Source: Bacillus salipaludis
Lineage (GTDB): Bacteria; Bacillota; Bacilli; Bacillales_B; DSM-18226
Assembly (NCBI RefSeq): GCF_004358205.1
Contig: NZ_SMYO01000001.1
Coordinates: forward strand, 510,613 to 574,612
Reading direction: 5' to 3'
DNA: 64,000 nt
Shown: positions 54,088 to 63,656 of the stretch, one piece after another
How positions within the stretch are numbered: position 1 is the first letter of the stretch
Layout: every line of letters begins with the position of its first letter
Position numbers and translations under genes: made by a program
Notes under the pieces: generated by a model
The model's database searches: none
What the model saw: only the letters and a program-made list of their open reading frames with translations
What the model was told of the DNA's origin: nothing

Positions 54088-55191
54088 TTGATTGCATTAG
54101 GTATTATGACATTAAATATAGATAGTGAGACTTCCTATCTTGATGGAATTGCAGCAAAAGCACACTCTTGCGGTATAGAATGTTTCCGCTTTATCCCTTC
54201 CCAAATCCATCCCCATAGCCTTCAAGTAAAAGGAAAAAAATTCGATTCAGAGATAAACCGTTGGGTAGAATGTGAATTTCCAATCCCAACCATATTATAT
54301 GATCGCTGCTTTTACGGGGAGGATGAGCATTCGAAGCAATGTTTGCCCATTGTATCCTGGTTAAAGAGCAGGGATGATATTACCTTTTTAGGATATGGTC
54401 TGCCTAATAAATTAGACCTTTACGAAGCATTACGCAGTTCAATTTTATCCGCTTATTTACCGAAATCATACCCAGTGAATGAAATTACAGGATTGTTAAA
54501 AGAACTGGATAAAACAAAGAAAATCATTTTAAAGCCAATTAATGGCTCACAAGGCTATGGCATTTATTATTTAAAAAAGAATGACAAAACCTTCCATGTC
54601 AAAACAGAAAAAAACAAAAAAATCATTTCCCACATTTTTCCAAATGAGGCCAAATTAATGGCCTGGTTAAAGACCCTATTGAAGCAGCACAAATACCTAT
54701 ATCAACCATATTTAGAGCTATATAATGACGATTTTCAGCCCTTTGATATCCGCATTTTTATCCAAAAAGACGAAAATGGCGTATGGGTTGAACGAGGGAA
54801 AGGAGTTCGAGTCGGAACAACCGGTGGAATCCTATCAAACTTAAGTGCTGGCGGTTCAGCCCAAGACTTTCCTACATGGCTCTCCACCTTACCAGCACAC
54901 AATAAAGACTTTATTTGCAGTGAGTTGGAATATATTATTACACATCTTCCCCCATTACTTGAAAAAGAGTTTTTACCTTTATTTGAAATTGGTGTCGATA
55001 TTGGACTTGCGAAAAACGGTTCACTATGGATTCTGGATATGAATTCAAAACCCGGAAGAAAGGTCCTCTTACAGACCCGGAAAGACTTAAAAGAAACTCT
55101 TGACCTTGCGCCGCTTCTCTATGGAAAATACCTTTCTCAGTCTGATTTACAAGAAAGGAAGAACTTATATGAGAAAACACTATCGAATTGA
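54088..55191 (+). CDS. yheC: YheC/YheD-family ATP-grasp protein, copy 2
   Basis: A 367-residue ATP-grasp protein, shorter at the N-terminus than copies 1 and 3 and so similar in length to YheC (about 363). Motifs: 'FPIPTILYDRCFYGEDEHSK', 'KKIILKPINGSQGYGIYYL', 'FQPFDIRIFIQKDENGVWVE', 'FEIGVDIGLAKNGSLWILDM' and 'NSKPGRK'. The start is TTG 54088 behind a perfect GGAGG. Its last 23 bases overlap the start of copy 3, a sign of coupled translation. Lys and Glu/Asn of the active site are all present. Confidence 0.85.
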   Translation: MIALGIMTLNIDSETSYLDGIAAKAHSCGIECFRFIPSQIHPHSLQVKGKKFDSEINRWVECEFPIPTILYDRCFYGEDEHSKQCLPIVSWLKSRDDITFLGYGLPNKLDLYEALRSSILSAYLPKSYPVNEITGLLKELDKTKKIILKPINGSQGYGIYYLKKNDKTFHVKTEKNKKIISHIFPNEAKLMAWLKTLLKQHKYLYQPYLELYNDDFQPFDIRIFIQKDENGVWVERGKGVRVGTTGGILSNLSAGGSAQDFPTWLSTLPAHNKDFICSELEYIITHLPPLLEKEFLPLFEIGVDIGLAKNGSLWILDMNSKPGRKVLLQTRKDLKETLDLAPLLYGKYLSQSDLQERKNLYEKTLSN

Positions 55192-56530
55192 GATTGCTCC
55201 AAACAACCAACAGATTGTTTTCTGTCCCTCCTCCATCTTGAAGGGAGAAGCAATTAATAAAATCGCATTCGGTTCCAAATCAACCGAGGTTCATTTTTTC
55301 CCGCATCCTGATAAGAGTGATCGGATTGTTCTTAGTAAGGCTATCCAGGAAGCTTTGTCTTTACCTGACCTGGCTGTTCCAATGCATGTCTTTTTAGATA
55401 AGCAAACTCTCCATATCGGTCCACTGATTGGGATTTTCACCGCTGGCTTCACGCCTTTTCCTGCACAGCCGATGGGAGAGAGAACACAGCTATTTACCAA
55501 GCTTCTATCGGTTAAAAATTCAGGGGCCTTGCCTTTTGTGTTTGGTGAACAACATATAGATTGGGAGCAGGGACTCATTAACGGGTTTTTTTACCACAAA
55601 AATACATGGCAGACCTTTGATGTTCCATTCCCTAATGTCATTTATGACCGTCTTCCCAATCGCAAAAGCGAAAGGAACCCTAAATTAATTAAAGTGAAAG
55701 AAAAGCTTCAAAAGGATTATCTAATTCCCTGGTATAATCCGGGTTTTTTCAATAAACTTGATGTGTATGAAAGACTCCAGCAGGATGGTTTAGCAGCAAA
55801 CTTTTTACCCGAAACCATCCCGTTTACATCCTTTTCCTTAATTGAAACGATGCTGGCCAAATATGGGCATGTTTATATCAAACCGAAAAATGGTAGTCTT
55901 GGATTGGGTGTCCATCAAATTATTTACGATAAACATACGGGCGAGTATTTTTGCCGCTATCAGGATGAGGACTTCGTAAATCGACTACGGAAATTCTCAA
56001 GTCTTGAAAAATTATTTCCTAATGTTTTTGCCACTCAACGTTTAGATAAAATGCTTGTACAACAGGGAATTCATTTGCTTCGTCACGAGAAACGGCCGGT
56101 TGATTTTCGAGTCCACACTAATAAGGATGAGGAAGGAAAATGGCAGGTAACAGCAATTGCTGCAAAAATTGCTGGCCTCGGCAGTGTAACAACCCATAAG
56201 AGGAGCGGTGGGGATATTAAAACACTCGAGGAAATTTTCCTTGGGGAAGAAAATGCACTCTATACCGAAAAACTCTCCCATGCAGCCCTATTGTTAAGTG
56301 AAGCCCTCGAACATAATATCGAAGGTATTATTGGAGAAATTGGCTTCGATTTAGGAATTGACCGGAATGGGGACGTTTGGCTTTTTGAAGCCAATTCGAA
56401 ACCAGGAAGATCAATCTTCAATCATCCCGATTTAGAGGAATTTGACTTATTAACCCGGAAACTTACCCTTGCATTCGCCATCTTTATTACCGAACAATCC
56501 ATTTTACATCCTGAGGAATTATTCAAATGA
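55169..56530 (+). CDS. yheD: YheC/YheD-family ATP-grasp protein, copy 3
   Basis: A 453-residue protein, the exact length of B. subtilis YheD. The N-terminal domain holds 'TLHIGPLIGIFTAGF' and 'PNVIYDRLPNRKSERNPKLI'. The ATP-grasp domain has 'HVYIKPKNGSLGLGVHQII', 'KRPVDFRVHTNKDEEGKWQV', 'IGEIGFDLGIDRNGDVWLFE' and 'NSKPGRSIF'. It begins at ATG 55169 with AAAGGAAG inside the end of copy 2, and its stop overlaps the ATG of copy 4. All four genes form one operon. Confidence 0.85.
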   Translation: MRKHYRIEIAPNNQQIVFCPSSILKGEAINKIAFGSKSTEVHFFPHPDKSDRIVLSKAIQEALSLPDLAVPMHVFLDKQTLHIGPLIGIFTAGFTPFPAQPMGERTQLFTKLLSVKNSGALPFVFGEQHIDWEQGLINGFFYHKNTWQTFDVPFPNVIYDRLPNRKSERNPKLIKVKEKLQKDYLIPWYNPGFFNKLDVYERLQQDGLAANFLPETIPFTSFSLIETMLAKYGHVYIKPKNGSLGLGVHQIIYDKHTGEYFCRYQDEDFVNRLRKFSSLEKLFPNVFATQRLDKMLVQQGIHLLRHEKRPVDFRVHTNKDEEGKWQVTAIAAKIAGLGSVTTHKRSGGDIKTLEEIFLGEENALYTEKLSHAALLLSEALEHNIEGIIGEIGFDLGIDRNGDVWLFEANSKPGRSIFNHPDLEEFDLLTRKLTLAFAIFITEQSILHPEELFK

Positions 56531-57702
56531 AAATTTACTTTGACCCAGTTGCGACACAGTGGTATCAAAGTGAGATGGAAGGGACCTTAACTCTTGGCGG
56601 AGAGAAGCAGCCGATTTGCTTCAAGCAAGCCGTTCCGGATTATTTGAGCTTTGAATTGGGGATAAAAAATAATCATCTTGGGCCGCTCATTGGAATCATG
56701 ACAGCTCAAAAAAGAAATGGGGCAATTACCGGTAATGGGCCCCTCTTTATAGAACTCCAAAAAAAGCTTATTTCACACGGTGGAATAAGCTTTATCTTTA
56801 CATCCGAAGGAGTTCACGATGATTCTATTGAAGGATTTACATTCCTTCCTGCACAAGAGAATTGGATTAAAATTACTGTCCCCTTTCCTGACCTTGTCTA
56901 TAATCGAATACCTTTTCGAAACTATGAACAGGCTGAGCAGAGTCAACATGTTTTCCAAATCTTGAAGGAAAAGAATATCCCATTCTTCAACCCATGTTTT
57001 ATCGACAAAGCTGAACTTCATTTCCTCTTTAAAAATCATCCGATTCTCCAAAATTTTTTGCCTGAAACGATTTTGGCATTTCCAAAAAAAGACCTGTTTT
57101 TATTTCTCCAAAAACATGGAAATATTTATTTAAAACCTGCTCAATCAGCCAAAGGAAAAGGAATTTACCGATTAAAACTAATTGAAAATAATGAAATCTT
57201 TCTTCAGGGCCTTAAAAGAAATGAAAACTTCCCCACTTTTCAAGCCTTTTGGGAGCACTGGGAGCAGGAACTAACCTCAAAGCATTATTTGGCACAAGAA
57301 GAGATTGACTCCGCCGAATTTGAAGGGAATCGCTTTGATTTTCGAATTCTCGTCCATGCAGTGCAAAATGATTATCAAATTACAGGGATTGGAATTCGCC
57401 AATCGTATCATCAAGATCTCACTACCCATGTTCCGCTAGGAGGCAGACTTCTCCCTTATCAGCTCCTTCAAACGAATGAACACGATGAATTTATTCAGAC
57501 AATCGTCAAGCATGCTGGAAAGGTTCTATCGGATGAGCTTGGGTTTTTTGGCGAATTTTCCATTGATGCGTGCGTCAGCGATTCCGGGAATTATTATCTT
57601 TATGAAATTAATTCAAAACCAATGAGTTTTGACGAAACAGAAATAGAAACTAGGAAAATTGAAAAGCTTTGCAGCTTATTTTACCAAATCACTAATTTTT
57701 AA
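56527..57702 (+). CDS. YheC/YheD-family ATP-grasp protein, copy 4
   Basis: A 391-residue relative with a shorter N-terminal domain ('NHLGPLIGIMTAQKRNGAIT', 'PFPDLVYNRIPFRNYEQAEQ'). In the ATP-grasp part it has 'GNIYLKPAQSAKGKGIYRL' with 'AQSAKGKG' in place of the 'NGSQG' loop of its sisters, 'NRFDFRILVHAVQNDYQI' and 'GEFSIDACVSDSGNYYLYEI' with 'NSKPMSF'. The different loop suggests a different ligand or weaker activity. Its ATG overlaps the stop of copy 3. Confidence 0.82.
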   Translation: MKIYFDPVATQWYQSEMEGTLTLGGEKQPICFKQAVPDYLSFELGIKNNHLGPLIGIMTAQKRNGAITGNGPLFIELQKKLISHGGISFIFTSEGVHDDSIEGFTFLPAQENWIKITVPFPDLVYNRIPFRNYEQAEQSQHVFQILKEKNIPFFNPCFIDKAELHFLFKNHPILQNFLPETILAFPKKDLFLFLQKHGNIYLKPAQSAKGKGIYRLKLIENNEIFLQGLKRNENFPTFQAFWEHWEQELTSKHYLAQEEIDSAEFEGNRFDFRILVHAVQNDYQITGIGIRQSYHQDLTTHVPLGGRLLPYQLLQTNEHDEFIQTIVKHAGKVLSDELGFFGEFSIDACVSDSGNYYLYEINSKPMSFDETEIETRKIEKLCSLFYQITNF

Positions 57703-57792
57703 CTTTTTTAATATTTCCATAAATTCAGTATTTCCTTCCTCCCATGAACAAGGTAAGCTAAAAGGGACAACTTACCTGAGGGGATGATTACC

Positions 57793-58005
57793 TTGCTCAT
57801 GCATTTTCAGTTTAAGCCGCTCTTTAAAAACCAAAATATTCCCGGCTGGAGTTTTTCCTTTTACTATAAGAAACAAAGATATACGGGCATCTATAATCAA
57901 ACAGGAAAAATCGAATGGACTCTTGTACCCCCATTACAAGAAGAGGTTGAATGGTTAACTAGTCAGGTTCACGAGCTTATGCTTTACCATGTTTATGATC
58001 ACTAA
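57793..58005 (+). CDS. yheE: YheE-family protein (DUF5342)
   Basis: A 70-residue protein with 'HFQFKPLFKNQNIPGWSFSF', 'YYKKQRYTGIYNQTGKIEW' and a helical end. It matches the YheE family and lies behind the yheC/yheD genes as in B. subtilis. Two starts are possible: ATG 57784 overlaps its GAGGGG site, so TTG 57793 with 9-base spacing is preferred. Function unknown, perhaps spore-related by location. Confidence 0.78.
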   Translation: MLMHFQFKPLFKNQNIPGWSFSFYYKKQRYTGIYNQTGKIEWTLVPPLQEEVEWLTSQVHELMLYHVYDH

Positions 58006-58079
58006 TCTTTTCTTTTACGTATGAAAATGAGACCTTTCCACAAACTAATTAGGAGAAAATGGGAAAGGGAGCGATAATC

Positions 58080-58271
58080 TTGAAAAAGGAAAAAGATAAT
58101 TCAACTCAGCAAGATTTGGAATACGAAGGCCGTGACCAGGTTTTCCTTGATATCGACCGAATGATGAATGAGGGAATGTCCGGCGGATCTGTTCATGCTC
58201 GTTATGATTCCACCAATATTGAAGAAGCCCGTGACCTAAAAGAAGAAGAGCCCCCATATGAGGTTGAATAA
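58080..58271 (+). CDS. Small acidic protein, unknown
   Basis: A 63-residue, very acidic and hydrophilic protein ('DQVFLDIDRMMNEGMSGGSV', 'STNIEEARDLKEEEPPYEVE'). It has no hydrophobic segment and is probably soluble. TTG 58080 with GGGAG about 9 bases before it is preferred; an ATG at 58059 is possible. A clear terminator follows. Relatives seem common in bacilli, but I recall no function. Confidence 0.65.
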   Translation: MKKEKDNSTQQDLEYEGRDQVFLDIDRMMNEGMSGGSVHARYDSTNIEEARDLKEEEPPYEVE

Positions 58272-58274
58272 TCT

Positions 58275-58306
58275 TGGCTGAGCCGTTTTTCGGTTCAGCC
58301 TTTTTT
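58275..58306 (+). terminator. Terminator after the small acidic protein gene
   Basis: Stem GGCTGA-CCG / CGG-TCAGCC with a T-rich loop and TTTTTT behind it. Confidence 0.85.
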
Positions 58307-58368
58307 CAGCTTTAAACTGTTATAATAAAAAAGGAACTGACAAAAATTTGATATGGGGAAAATGAACA

Positions 58369-59274
58369 ATGTTAAATAAATTATTAGCTTTGTATGATGG
58401 AGCAGTTTTATTTCCTAAAAAACCTGATCGTCCATCAGAATCATTTCATGTCTTCTATAACCAGCATGAAAATGAATGGATTGGTATTCCAAAAGGATGC
58501 ATAACGGATCAAGAATTCATGCTGCTAAAAACTCTTTATGAATGGATTGAATTCCCTATTATCCCGTCAAGTGATCTTTCAAAACGATGGTATGAATTTT
58601 TATTTACAAATGGACAACCTCCTTCTTGTGATCATGATATCCAAATTAGATTCATCCATTTCTACTTTAAAGGAAATGACTTGGACCAAACCGAGATTGA
58701 ATCTGCATTAAAGGGATTTTTTTCGGAAGATGTAATCATCATTTGGGAAAATGGTAATAGTGGCATTTTGGTAGAAGAAAAGAACCAAATGTCCCTCCCG
58801 GAGAAAGATTTATTTACGATGTCCGAAACCCTTGAAAGTGACTTTTACGCAAAATCATTCTTTTATATTGGGAAATTCACCCCATTTACGAAAGGGCTTT
58901 CTTCGCAATTTTTGCGAGAAAAAGAATACTTTACATTCGGGCAAAATCATCTGACAGAAAGCAGCTTTTTTACCTTTCAACGTGTTTTTCCAGCCTTTCT
59001 AACCGTTCAGCTGCCAGATACACTCCGGGAGATGATTCATCAAGAATTGTCAGGAGTGTTTAATGAAGATCCTGATATGTATTTTACGATTAAAACCTTT
59101 CTAGAAAATAACTTAAATGCCAGCCTGACTGCAAAAAAATTATATATTCATCGAAACACGCTTCAATATCGAATCGATAAATTTATCGAAAAAACAGGGA
59201 TTCAATTAAAGGATTTTTTCGGTGCCTTTACTGTCTTTCTAGCCTGTTTACTCTTCGAACATCGATCAAAGTAA
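58369..59274 (+). CDS. PucR/CdaR-type helix-turn-helix regulator
   Basis: A 301-residue protein whose last 70 residues are the PucR-type HTH: 'TIKTFLENNLNASLTAKKLY', 'IHRNTLQYRIDKFIEKTG'. The N-terminal part has no domain I recognise, and the usual GGDEF-like middle domain is degenerate. It lies about 110 bases before msmX in the same direction and may control it, as inferred only from position. ATG 58369 with GGGG upstream. Confidence 0.82.
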   Translation: MLNKLLALYDGAVLFPKKPDRPSESFHVFYNQHENEWIGIPKGCITDQEFMLLKTLYEWIEFPIIPSSDLSKRWYEFLFTNGQPPSCDHDIQIRFIHFYFKGNDLDQTEIESALKGFFSEDVIIIWENGNSGILVEEKNQMSLPEKDLFTMSETLESDFYAKSFFYIGKFTPFTKGLSSQFLREKEYFTFGQNHLTESSFFTFQRVFPAFLTVQLPDTLREMIHQELSGVFNEDPDMYFTIKTFLENNLNASLTAKKLYIHRNTLQYRIDKFIEKTGIQLKDFFGAFTVFLACLLFEHRSK

Positions 59275-59383
59275 CATACTGCCCAAAAAAGCGTTTTCAT
59301 TTTTTGTGCAACCTGTCTATATCGAATTTTCCCCTTTCTTTGTAAACTGAGAATAGAATAAATTGATTAGGGGAGGCAGTTAA

Positions 59384-60496
59384 ATGGCTGAGTTAAAATT
59401 AGACCATATTTATAAAATTTATGATAATAAGGTTACTGCAGTTGAAGACTTTAACCTTCATATTGATGATAAAGAGTTTATCGTTTTTGTAGGTCCTTCC
59501 GGCTGTGGGAAATCAACAACGCTTCGTATGATTGCCGGTTTAGAAGAAATTTCAAAGGGAGATTTTTTCATTGATGGCAAGCGAGTGAATGATGTCGCTC
59601 CTAAAGATCGTGATATTGCCATGGTATTCCAAAACTATGCATTATATCCGCATATGACCGTTTATGATAATATGGCGTTTGGTTTGAAACTTCGTAAGTT
59701 TCCAAAGGATGAAATTGACCGCCGTGTAAAAGAAGCAGCCAAAATCCTTGGTTTGGAGCCTTATTTAACTCGTAAACCAAAAGCACTCTCCGGTGGTCAG
59801 CGTCAACGTGTTGCATTAGGTCGTGCAATTGTTCGTGATGCAAAGGTATTCTTAATGGACGAGCCATTATCAAACCTTGATGCTAAGCTTCGTGTCCAAA
59901 TGCGTGCAGAGATTGCAAAGCTTCACCGTCGACTTAACACCACAACGATTTACGTAACCCATGACCAAACCGAGGCAATGACAATGGCGACTCGCCTTGT
60001 GGTCATGAAAGACGGTATTATCCAACAAGTTGGTTCACCAAAAGAAGTTTATGAAAAACCAGAAAATGTTTTTGTTGGCGGTTTTATCGGTTCTCCAGCC
60101 ATGAACTTCTTAAGTGGGAAGCTTGAAGATGGAAAATTTGTCATTGGCAAAAACTCCATCGCCGTTCCGGAAGGTAAAATGAAATACCTTCGTGAGCAAG
60201 GCTATGTCGGAAAATCCATCATTCTAGGGGTCCGCCCTGAAGATATTCATGATGAGCCAGTATTCATTGAAGCTTCAATCGGTACAAAAATTTCTGCAAA
60301 AGTGGATGTGGCTGAATTAACTGGTGCGGAATTAATGGTTTATTCATCCATTGGCGAACAGGATTTTGTTGCCAGACTAGATTCACGCGCTGATGTTAAA
60401 CCAGGAGATACCATTGAACTTGCATTTGATTTAAATAAAGCACATTTCTTTGATGTCGACAACGAATTCCGTATTCGACCAAACAATGAAAAATAG
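59384..60496 (+). CDS. msmX: MsmX, multi-sugar ABC transporter ATPase (UgpC/MsmK family)
   Basis: A 370-residue ATPase that energises several carbohydrate ABC importers in Bacillus. Walker A '[14 protein letters not shown]', Q-loop '[17 protein letters not shown]', signature '[15 protein letters not shown]', Walker B '[16 protein letters not shown]' and switch '[16 protein letters not shown]'. The C-terminal third is an OB/TOBE regulatory domain ('[11 protein letters not shown]'). No permease or binding protein genes are adjacent, as is usual for a shared ATPase. ATG 59384 with GGGGAGG. Confidence 0.94.
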   Translation: MAELKLDHIYKIYDNKVTAVEDFNLHIDDKEFIVFVGPSGCGKSTTLRMIAGLEEISKGDFFIDGKRVNDVAPKDRDIAMVFQNYALYPHMTVYDNMAFGLKLRKFPKDEIDRRVKEAAKILGLEPYLTRKPKALSGGQRQRVALGRAIVRDAKVFLMDEPLSNLDAKLRVQMRAEIAKLHRRLNTTTIYVTHDQTEAMTMATRLVVMKDGIIQQVGSPKEVYEKPENVFVGGFIGSPAMNFLSGKLEDGKFVIGKNSIAVPEGKMKYLREQGYVGKSIILGVRPEDIHDEPVFIEASIGTKISAKVDVAELTGAELMVYSSIGEQDFVARLDSRADVKPGDTIELAFDLNKAHFFDVDNEFRIRPNNEK

Positions 60497-60505
60497 GTTC
60501 TTCTT

Positions 60506-60541
60506 TGGAATAAGCCCGTTTTATACGGGCTTATTCTTTTA
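60506..60541. terminator. Terminator shared by msmX and the zinc-ribbon gene
   Basis: Stem AATAAGCCCGT / ACGGGCTTATT with a TTTT loop, between convergent genes. Confidence 0.88.
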
Positions 60542-60773
60542 TAAATACAACTGTATCGGCTAAACAGGATGGGCATCGATATAGATGAGGGCACTTATTC
60601 CCTGAATATGAATCCGGATATCCATCTTCCATTTTCATTAAATCAATCTCCATATAAGGACTGTAGTCATCATAAAAATCCATCAGTCTTCCACTTTCTA
60701 ACATAGGATCTCCGCAATTCGTGCATAGTAAGTATACTTCCCGTAATCCATTACATACCGGGCACACTGACAT
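60531..60773 (-). CDS. Small zinc-ribbon-like protein
   Basis: An 80-residue protein with three Cys pairs: 'CPVCNG' at the start, 'LLCTNCGDP' in the middle and 'HLYRCPSCLAD' at the end, so two zinc sites are likely. The section between, 'LMDFYDDYSPYMEIDLMKME', is acidic. ATG 60773 with AAAGGGTG is preferred. No specific family recalled; could bind nucleic acid or protein. Confidence 0.7.
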   Translation of the reverse strand: MSVCPVCNGLREVYLLCTNCGDPMLESGRLMDFYDDYSPYMEIDLMKMEDGYPDSYSGNKCPHLYRCPSCLADTVVFIKE

Positions 60774-61034
60774 AGCTCTCACCCTTTAGGTTATAAGATG
60801 AAATTAGTTTGCTCGTTTTGGAAAACAAAAATAGTGGAATAAACTACCAATCACTCATTCGCATAAGCTTCTCATTTTTAAACATAATAGAGAATACAAA
60901 GCAACACAAAAACACAAACACACAGAAACACAGAAACATTTCAACGATGGGTTAGGCCAAGGCGGCAATGGTTCAACCATTATGGTTCAATTCCATACTG
61001 ACCCCAAATTTATTAAGAGGAGTGTTATTCAACT
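60774..61034. other. Promoter region of the SASP gene with A/C-rich tract
   Basis: About 260 bases. At about 60897-60940 an A/C-rich low-complexity run (repeated ACACAAAA, CACAGAAA) lacks other structure. A forespore promoter for the SASP gene is expected but not identified with certainty. Confidence 0.4.
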
Positions 61035-61244
61035 ATGGCAAGTAACAACAACTCTAATCAACTTTTAGTACCAGGCGTTCAACAGGCACTTGATCAAATG
61101 AAGTATGAAATTGCATCAGAGTTTGGCGTAAATCTTGGAGCAGATACTACTTCTCGTGCAAATGGATCTGTTGGAGGAGAAATCACAAAGCGTCTTGTTG
61201 CAATGGCTGAATCTCAACTTGGCGGCGGCGCATTCAACCGTTAA
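61035..61244 (+). CDS. Alpha/beta-type small acid-soluble spore protein (sspB-like)
   Basis: A 69-residue DNA-binding spore protein that coats forespore DNA and protects it from UV and hydrolysis. '[20 protein letters not shown]' carries the GPR protease cleavage site (E-I/F-A-S-E-F), and '[20 protein letters not shown]' is the second conserved block. Its location near yheE fits B. subtilis sspB. Made in the forespore under SigG by family knowledge. Confidence 0.95.
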   Translation: MASNNNSNQLLVPGVQQALDQMKYEIASEFGVNLGADTTSRANGSVGGEITKRLVAMAESQLGGGAFNR

Positions 61245-61286
61245 TCAAAGGGTAATTTGGTAAATAAAAAAAATAAATAATATGGC

Positions 61287-61318
61287 TAAGCCCCCTCTTT
61301 CGAAGAGGGGGCTTTCAT
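61287..61318. terminator. Terminator between the SASP gene and fumC
   Basis: Stem AAGCCCCCTCTT / AAGAGGGGGCTT with a TCG loop, between convergent genes. Confidence 0.9.
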
Positions 61319-61319
61319 T

Positions 61320-62699
61320 TTAGACCATTTTTTCAGGTTTAATCCATTCATCAAATTGATCTGGAGAAACATAACCTGTTTTTTCAGCAGCTTCTTTGAG
61401 CGTGGTGTTTTCTTTAAATGCCAGTTTGGCTATTTCTGCAGCTTTTTCATAACCGATATGCGGATTTAATGCTGTGACCAGCATTAACGAATTTTCTACA
61501 TGCTGCCTGATTATATCCACATTTGCCTCTATTCCTTTTGCACAGTTTTCGTTAAAGGAGCGCATTCCGTCAGAAAGTAATGTAATCGACTGAATTAAAT
61601 CAAAGATAATCATTGGTTTGAACACATTTAATTCAAAGTTCCCCTGACTTGCAGCAAAGCCGATAGCAGCATCATTTCCAAAAATCTGGCAAACAACCAT
61701 TGTTAAGGCCTCACTTTGAGTAGGATTTACCTTCCCTGGCATAATCGAACTTCCCGGCTCATTAGCAGGAATACTGATTTCACCGATACCGCTTCTTGGA
61801 CCGCTGGCAAGCCATCTTATATCATTGGCTATTTTCAATAAATCGGCAGCAAGTGCTTTTAATGAGCCGTGAACAAAAACAATTTCATCATGACTGGTTA
61901 AAGCCTGAAATTTATTTTGTGAGGAGCGAAAGGGATGCCCCGTCAGCTCTGAAAGTTTTTCAGCCATTTTAGCTCCAAACTCGGGATGTGCGTTGATACC
62001 GGTTCCTACTGCTGTACCGCCAATCGCCAAGTCAAGTAAATATTGGCAGGCATCCGTGATCATTTTCTCATTTTTTTCAAGCATCGCTCTCCAGCCGCTT
62101 ATTTCCTGGCCTAATGTTAGTGGAGTTGCATCCTGAAGATGAGTTCTCCCAATTTTAACTAATCCCTTAAAGGAAATCTCTTTTTCCTCTAGTGTGTTTT
62201 TTAGTTCTTGAAGCGAAGGAATTAAGTGCTCAATTAATTTCTTATAAGCGGCAATATGCATGGCGGTTGGGAAGGTATCATTCGAACTTTGTGACATGTT
62301 TACATCATCATTAGGATGTATTTTCTCTGCTTTCCCCTCCCCTTTTAGCCTTTCATTTGCACGATTCGCAATCACTTCATTTACATTCATATTCGTTTGA
62401 GTCCCGCTTCCTGTCTGCCAGACTGCCAGAGGAAAATGCTCATCATATTTCCCGTTAAGAATGTCATCACATACACTCTTGATGGCCTCCATTTTTGTTT
62501 CATTCAACTTTCCAAGTTGCCCATTTACCATTGAGGCTGCTTTTTTTATGTAGGTTAAAGCATAAACCATTTCTAATGGAATTTTTTCTCTTCCAATTTT
62601 AAAATTTTCCTTACTGCGCTGTGTTTGTGCCCCCCAGAACTTATCCGCAGGCACATGAACCTCTCCTAGTGTATCCTTTTCAATTCTGAAATTCTCCAA
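61320..62699 (-). CDS. fumC: Class II fumarate hydratase
   Basis: A 459-residue fumarase of the TCA cycle (fumarate to malate), active as a tetramer. The start '[20 protein letters not shown]' and the signature '[15 protein letters not shown]' (residues about 315-330) are clear, and the His of '[16 protein letters not shown]' is present. The frame extends upstream to 62753, but TTG 62699 with GAGGTGG gives the family length of about 460 and the conserved N-terminus. The B. subtilis name is citG. Confidence 0.94.
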   Translation of the reverse strand: MENFRIEKDTLGEVHVPADKFWGAQTQRSKENFKIGREKIPLEMVYALTYIKKAASMVNGQLGKLNETKMEAIKSVCDDILNGKYDEHFPLAVWQTGSGTQTNMNVNEVIANRANERLKGEGKAEKIHPNDDVNMSQSSNDTFPTAMHIAAYKKLIEHLIPSLQELKNTLEEKEISFKGLVKIGRTHLQDATPLTLGQEISGWRAMLEKNEKMITDACQYLLDLAIGGTAVGTGINAHPEFGAKMAEKLSELTGHPFRSSQNKFQALTSHDEIVFVHGSLKALAADLLKIANDIRWLASGPRSGIGEISIPANEPGSSIMPGKVNPTQSEALTMVVCQIFGNDAAIGFAASQGNFELNVFKPMIIFDLIQSITLLSDGMRSFNENCAKGIEANVDIIRQHVENSLMLVTALNPHIGYEKAAEIAKLAFKENTTLKEAAEKTGYVSPDQFDEWIKPEKMV

Positions 62700-62798
62700 A
62701 AAACCCACCTCACTTGTTTTTTCCTCTACATATATATTCCCATTCTTATCCATTTTATTTATAAAAATGGTGGAGGGGGCTTGTGTTAAATTAAAAAA

Positions 62799-62820
62799 CT
62801 GCAGACAATCTGTCTGCAGG
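62799..62820 (-). terminator. Terminator of a tiny ORF
   Basis: Palindrome CTGCAGACA / TGTCTGCAG with a short loop, followed on the minus strand by TTTTTT. It lies directly behind the small frame at 62822, supporting that frame as a gene. Confidence 0.8.
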
Positions 62821-62821
62821 C

Positions 62822-62905
62822 TTATACTTTCACGATGGTATATATAATATAATAAGATAGGATTAAAAAACTTCCGATTGTCAGCACTACAGAATACTCA
62901 GACAT
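62822..62905 (-). CDS. 27-residue membrane peptide
   Basis: A small frame [20 protein letters not shown] ending 'TIVKV', one single membrane segment with a positively charged end. AAGGAGGG stands at good distance before ATG 62905, and a perfect terminator follows the stop. Too short for usual gene finders. Such tiny membrane proteins often modulate larger membrane proteins; no function is known here. Confidence 0.6.
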   Translation of the reverse strand: MSEYSVVLTIGSFLILSYYIIYTIVKV

Positions 62906-63014
62906 ACACATGTCCCTCCTTATAAATATACTTAAACAATTTTAAGTTATCATAGGAAGCAGCGTAATCCTGTGATAAATATCAACAACTTTAAGGTTAG
63001 GAAGTGAACTTTTT

Positions 63015-63638
63015 GTGAACATTTGCCTTTTGGGAGCAACAGGGAGAGTGGGTTCGATTATTTTAGCTAACGCCCTTTCCGACCAACATGATGTACAAGC
63101 ACTTGTAAGATATCCAGATAAACTATCCTTAAATAAGGATTCCCGGTTATCGATGATTAAGGGGAATGCTTTAGAAGAAAGTAAAATTGCTCAGGTGATC
63201 CAAGGTGCGGATGTAGTAGTTAGTGCCTTGAATACGGATGGCATGTCTACACTTTCTGATTCCATGCCACTGATTATAAAAAATATGAAGAGCGAAGGGA
63301 TTAAACGAATCGTCACGATTGGTAGTGCCGGAATTCTACAAGCCCGTTCAGCACCTCAGCTTTATCGTTTTCAATCAACGGAATCAAAACGAAAAACGAC
63401 CCGTGATGCTGAGGAACATTTACGTGCTTATTTAATTTTGAAAGAATCAGGCCTTGATTGGACGATTGTCTGTCCGACGTATTTACCGCTTGGTGAAAGA
63501 ATCGGGCAATACCGCTATGAAAAAGATGTTCTTCCGAAAAATCCTTCGTCGATTTCTGTTTATGATACGGGTGATTTTGCCTATCAGCAATTGTTTCGTG
63601 AGGATTTTGTTGGTTTTCGGGTGGGGTTGACTTATTAG
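63015..63638 (+). CDS. NAD(P)-binding Rossmann-fold protein (atypical SDR)
   Basis: A 207-residue protein of the NAD(P)H-binding (NmrA/YwnB-like) family. The dinucleotide motif 'CLLGATGRVGSIIL' is at the N-terminus, followed by 'GADVVVSALNTDG', 'IKRIVTIGSAGIL', 'LKESGLDWTIVCPTYLPLGE'. GTG 63015 with AGGAAGTGA. It probably reduces an unknown substrate or senses NADPH state. It ends next to the repeat at 63657. Confidence 0.85.
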   Translation: MNICLLGATGRVGSIILANALSDQHDVQALVRYPDKLSLNKDSRLSMIKGNALEESKIAQVIQGADVVVSALNTDGMSTLSDSMPLIIKNMKSEGIKRIVTIGSAGILQARSAPQLYRFQSTESKRKTTRDAEEHLRAYLILKESGLDWTIVCPTYLPLGERIGQYRYEKDVLPKNPSSISVYDTGDFAYQQLFREDFVGFRVGLTY

Positions 63639-63656
63639 TTTTTATAAAAAACCTCT

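Noticed and set aside
60897..60940. A/C-rich tract as tandem repeat or binding array
   Set aside because: Units are irregular and short; low complexity only.
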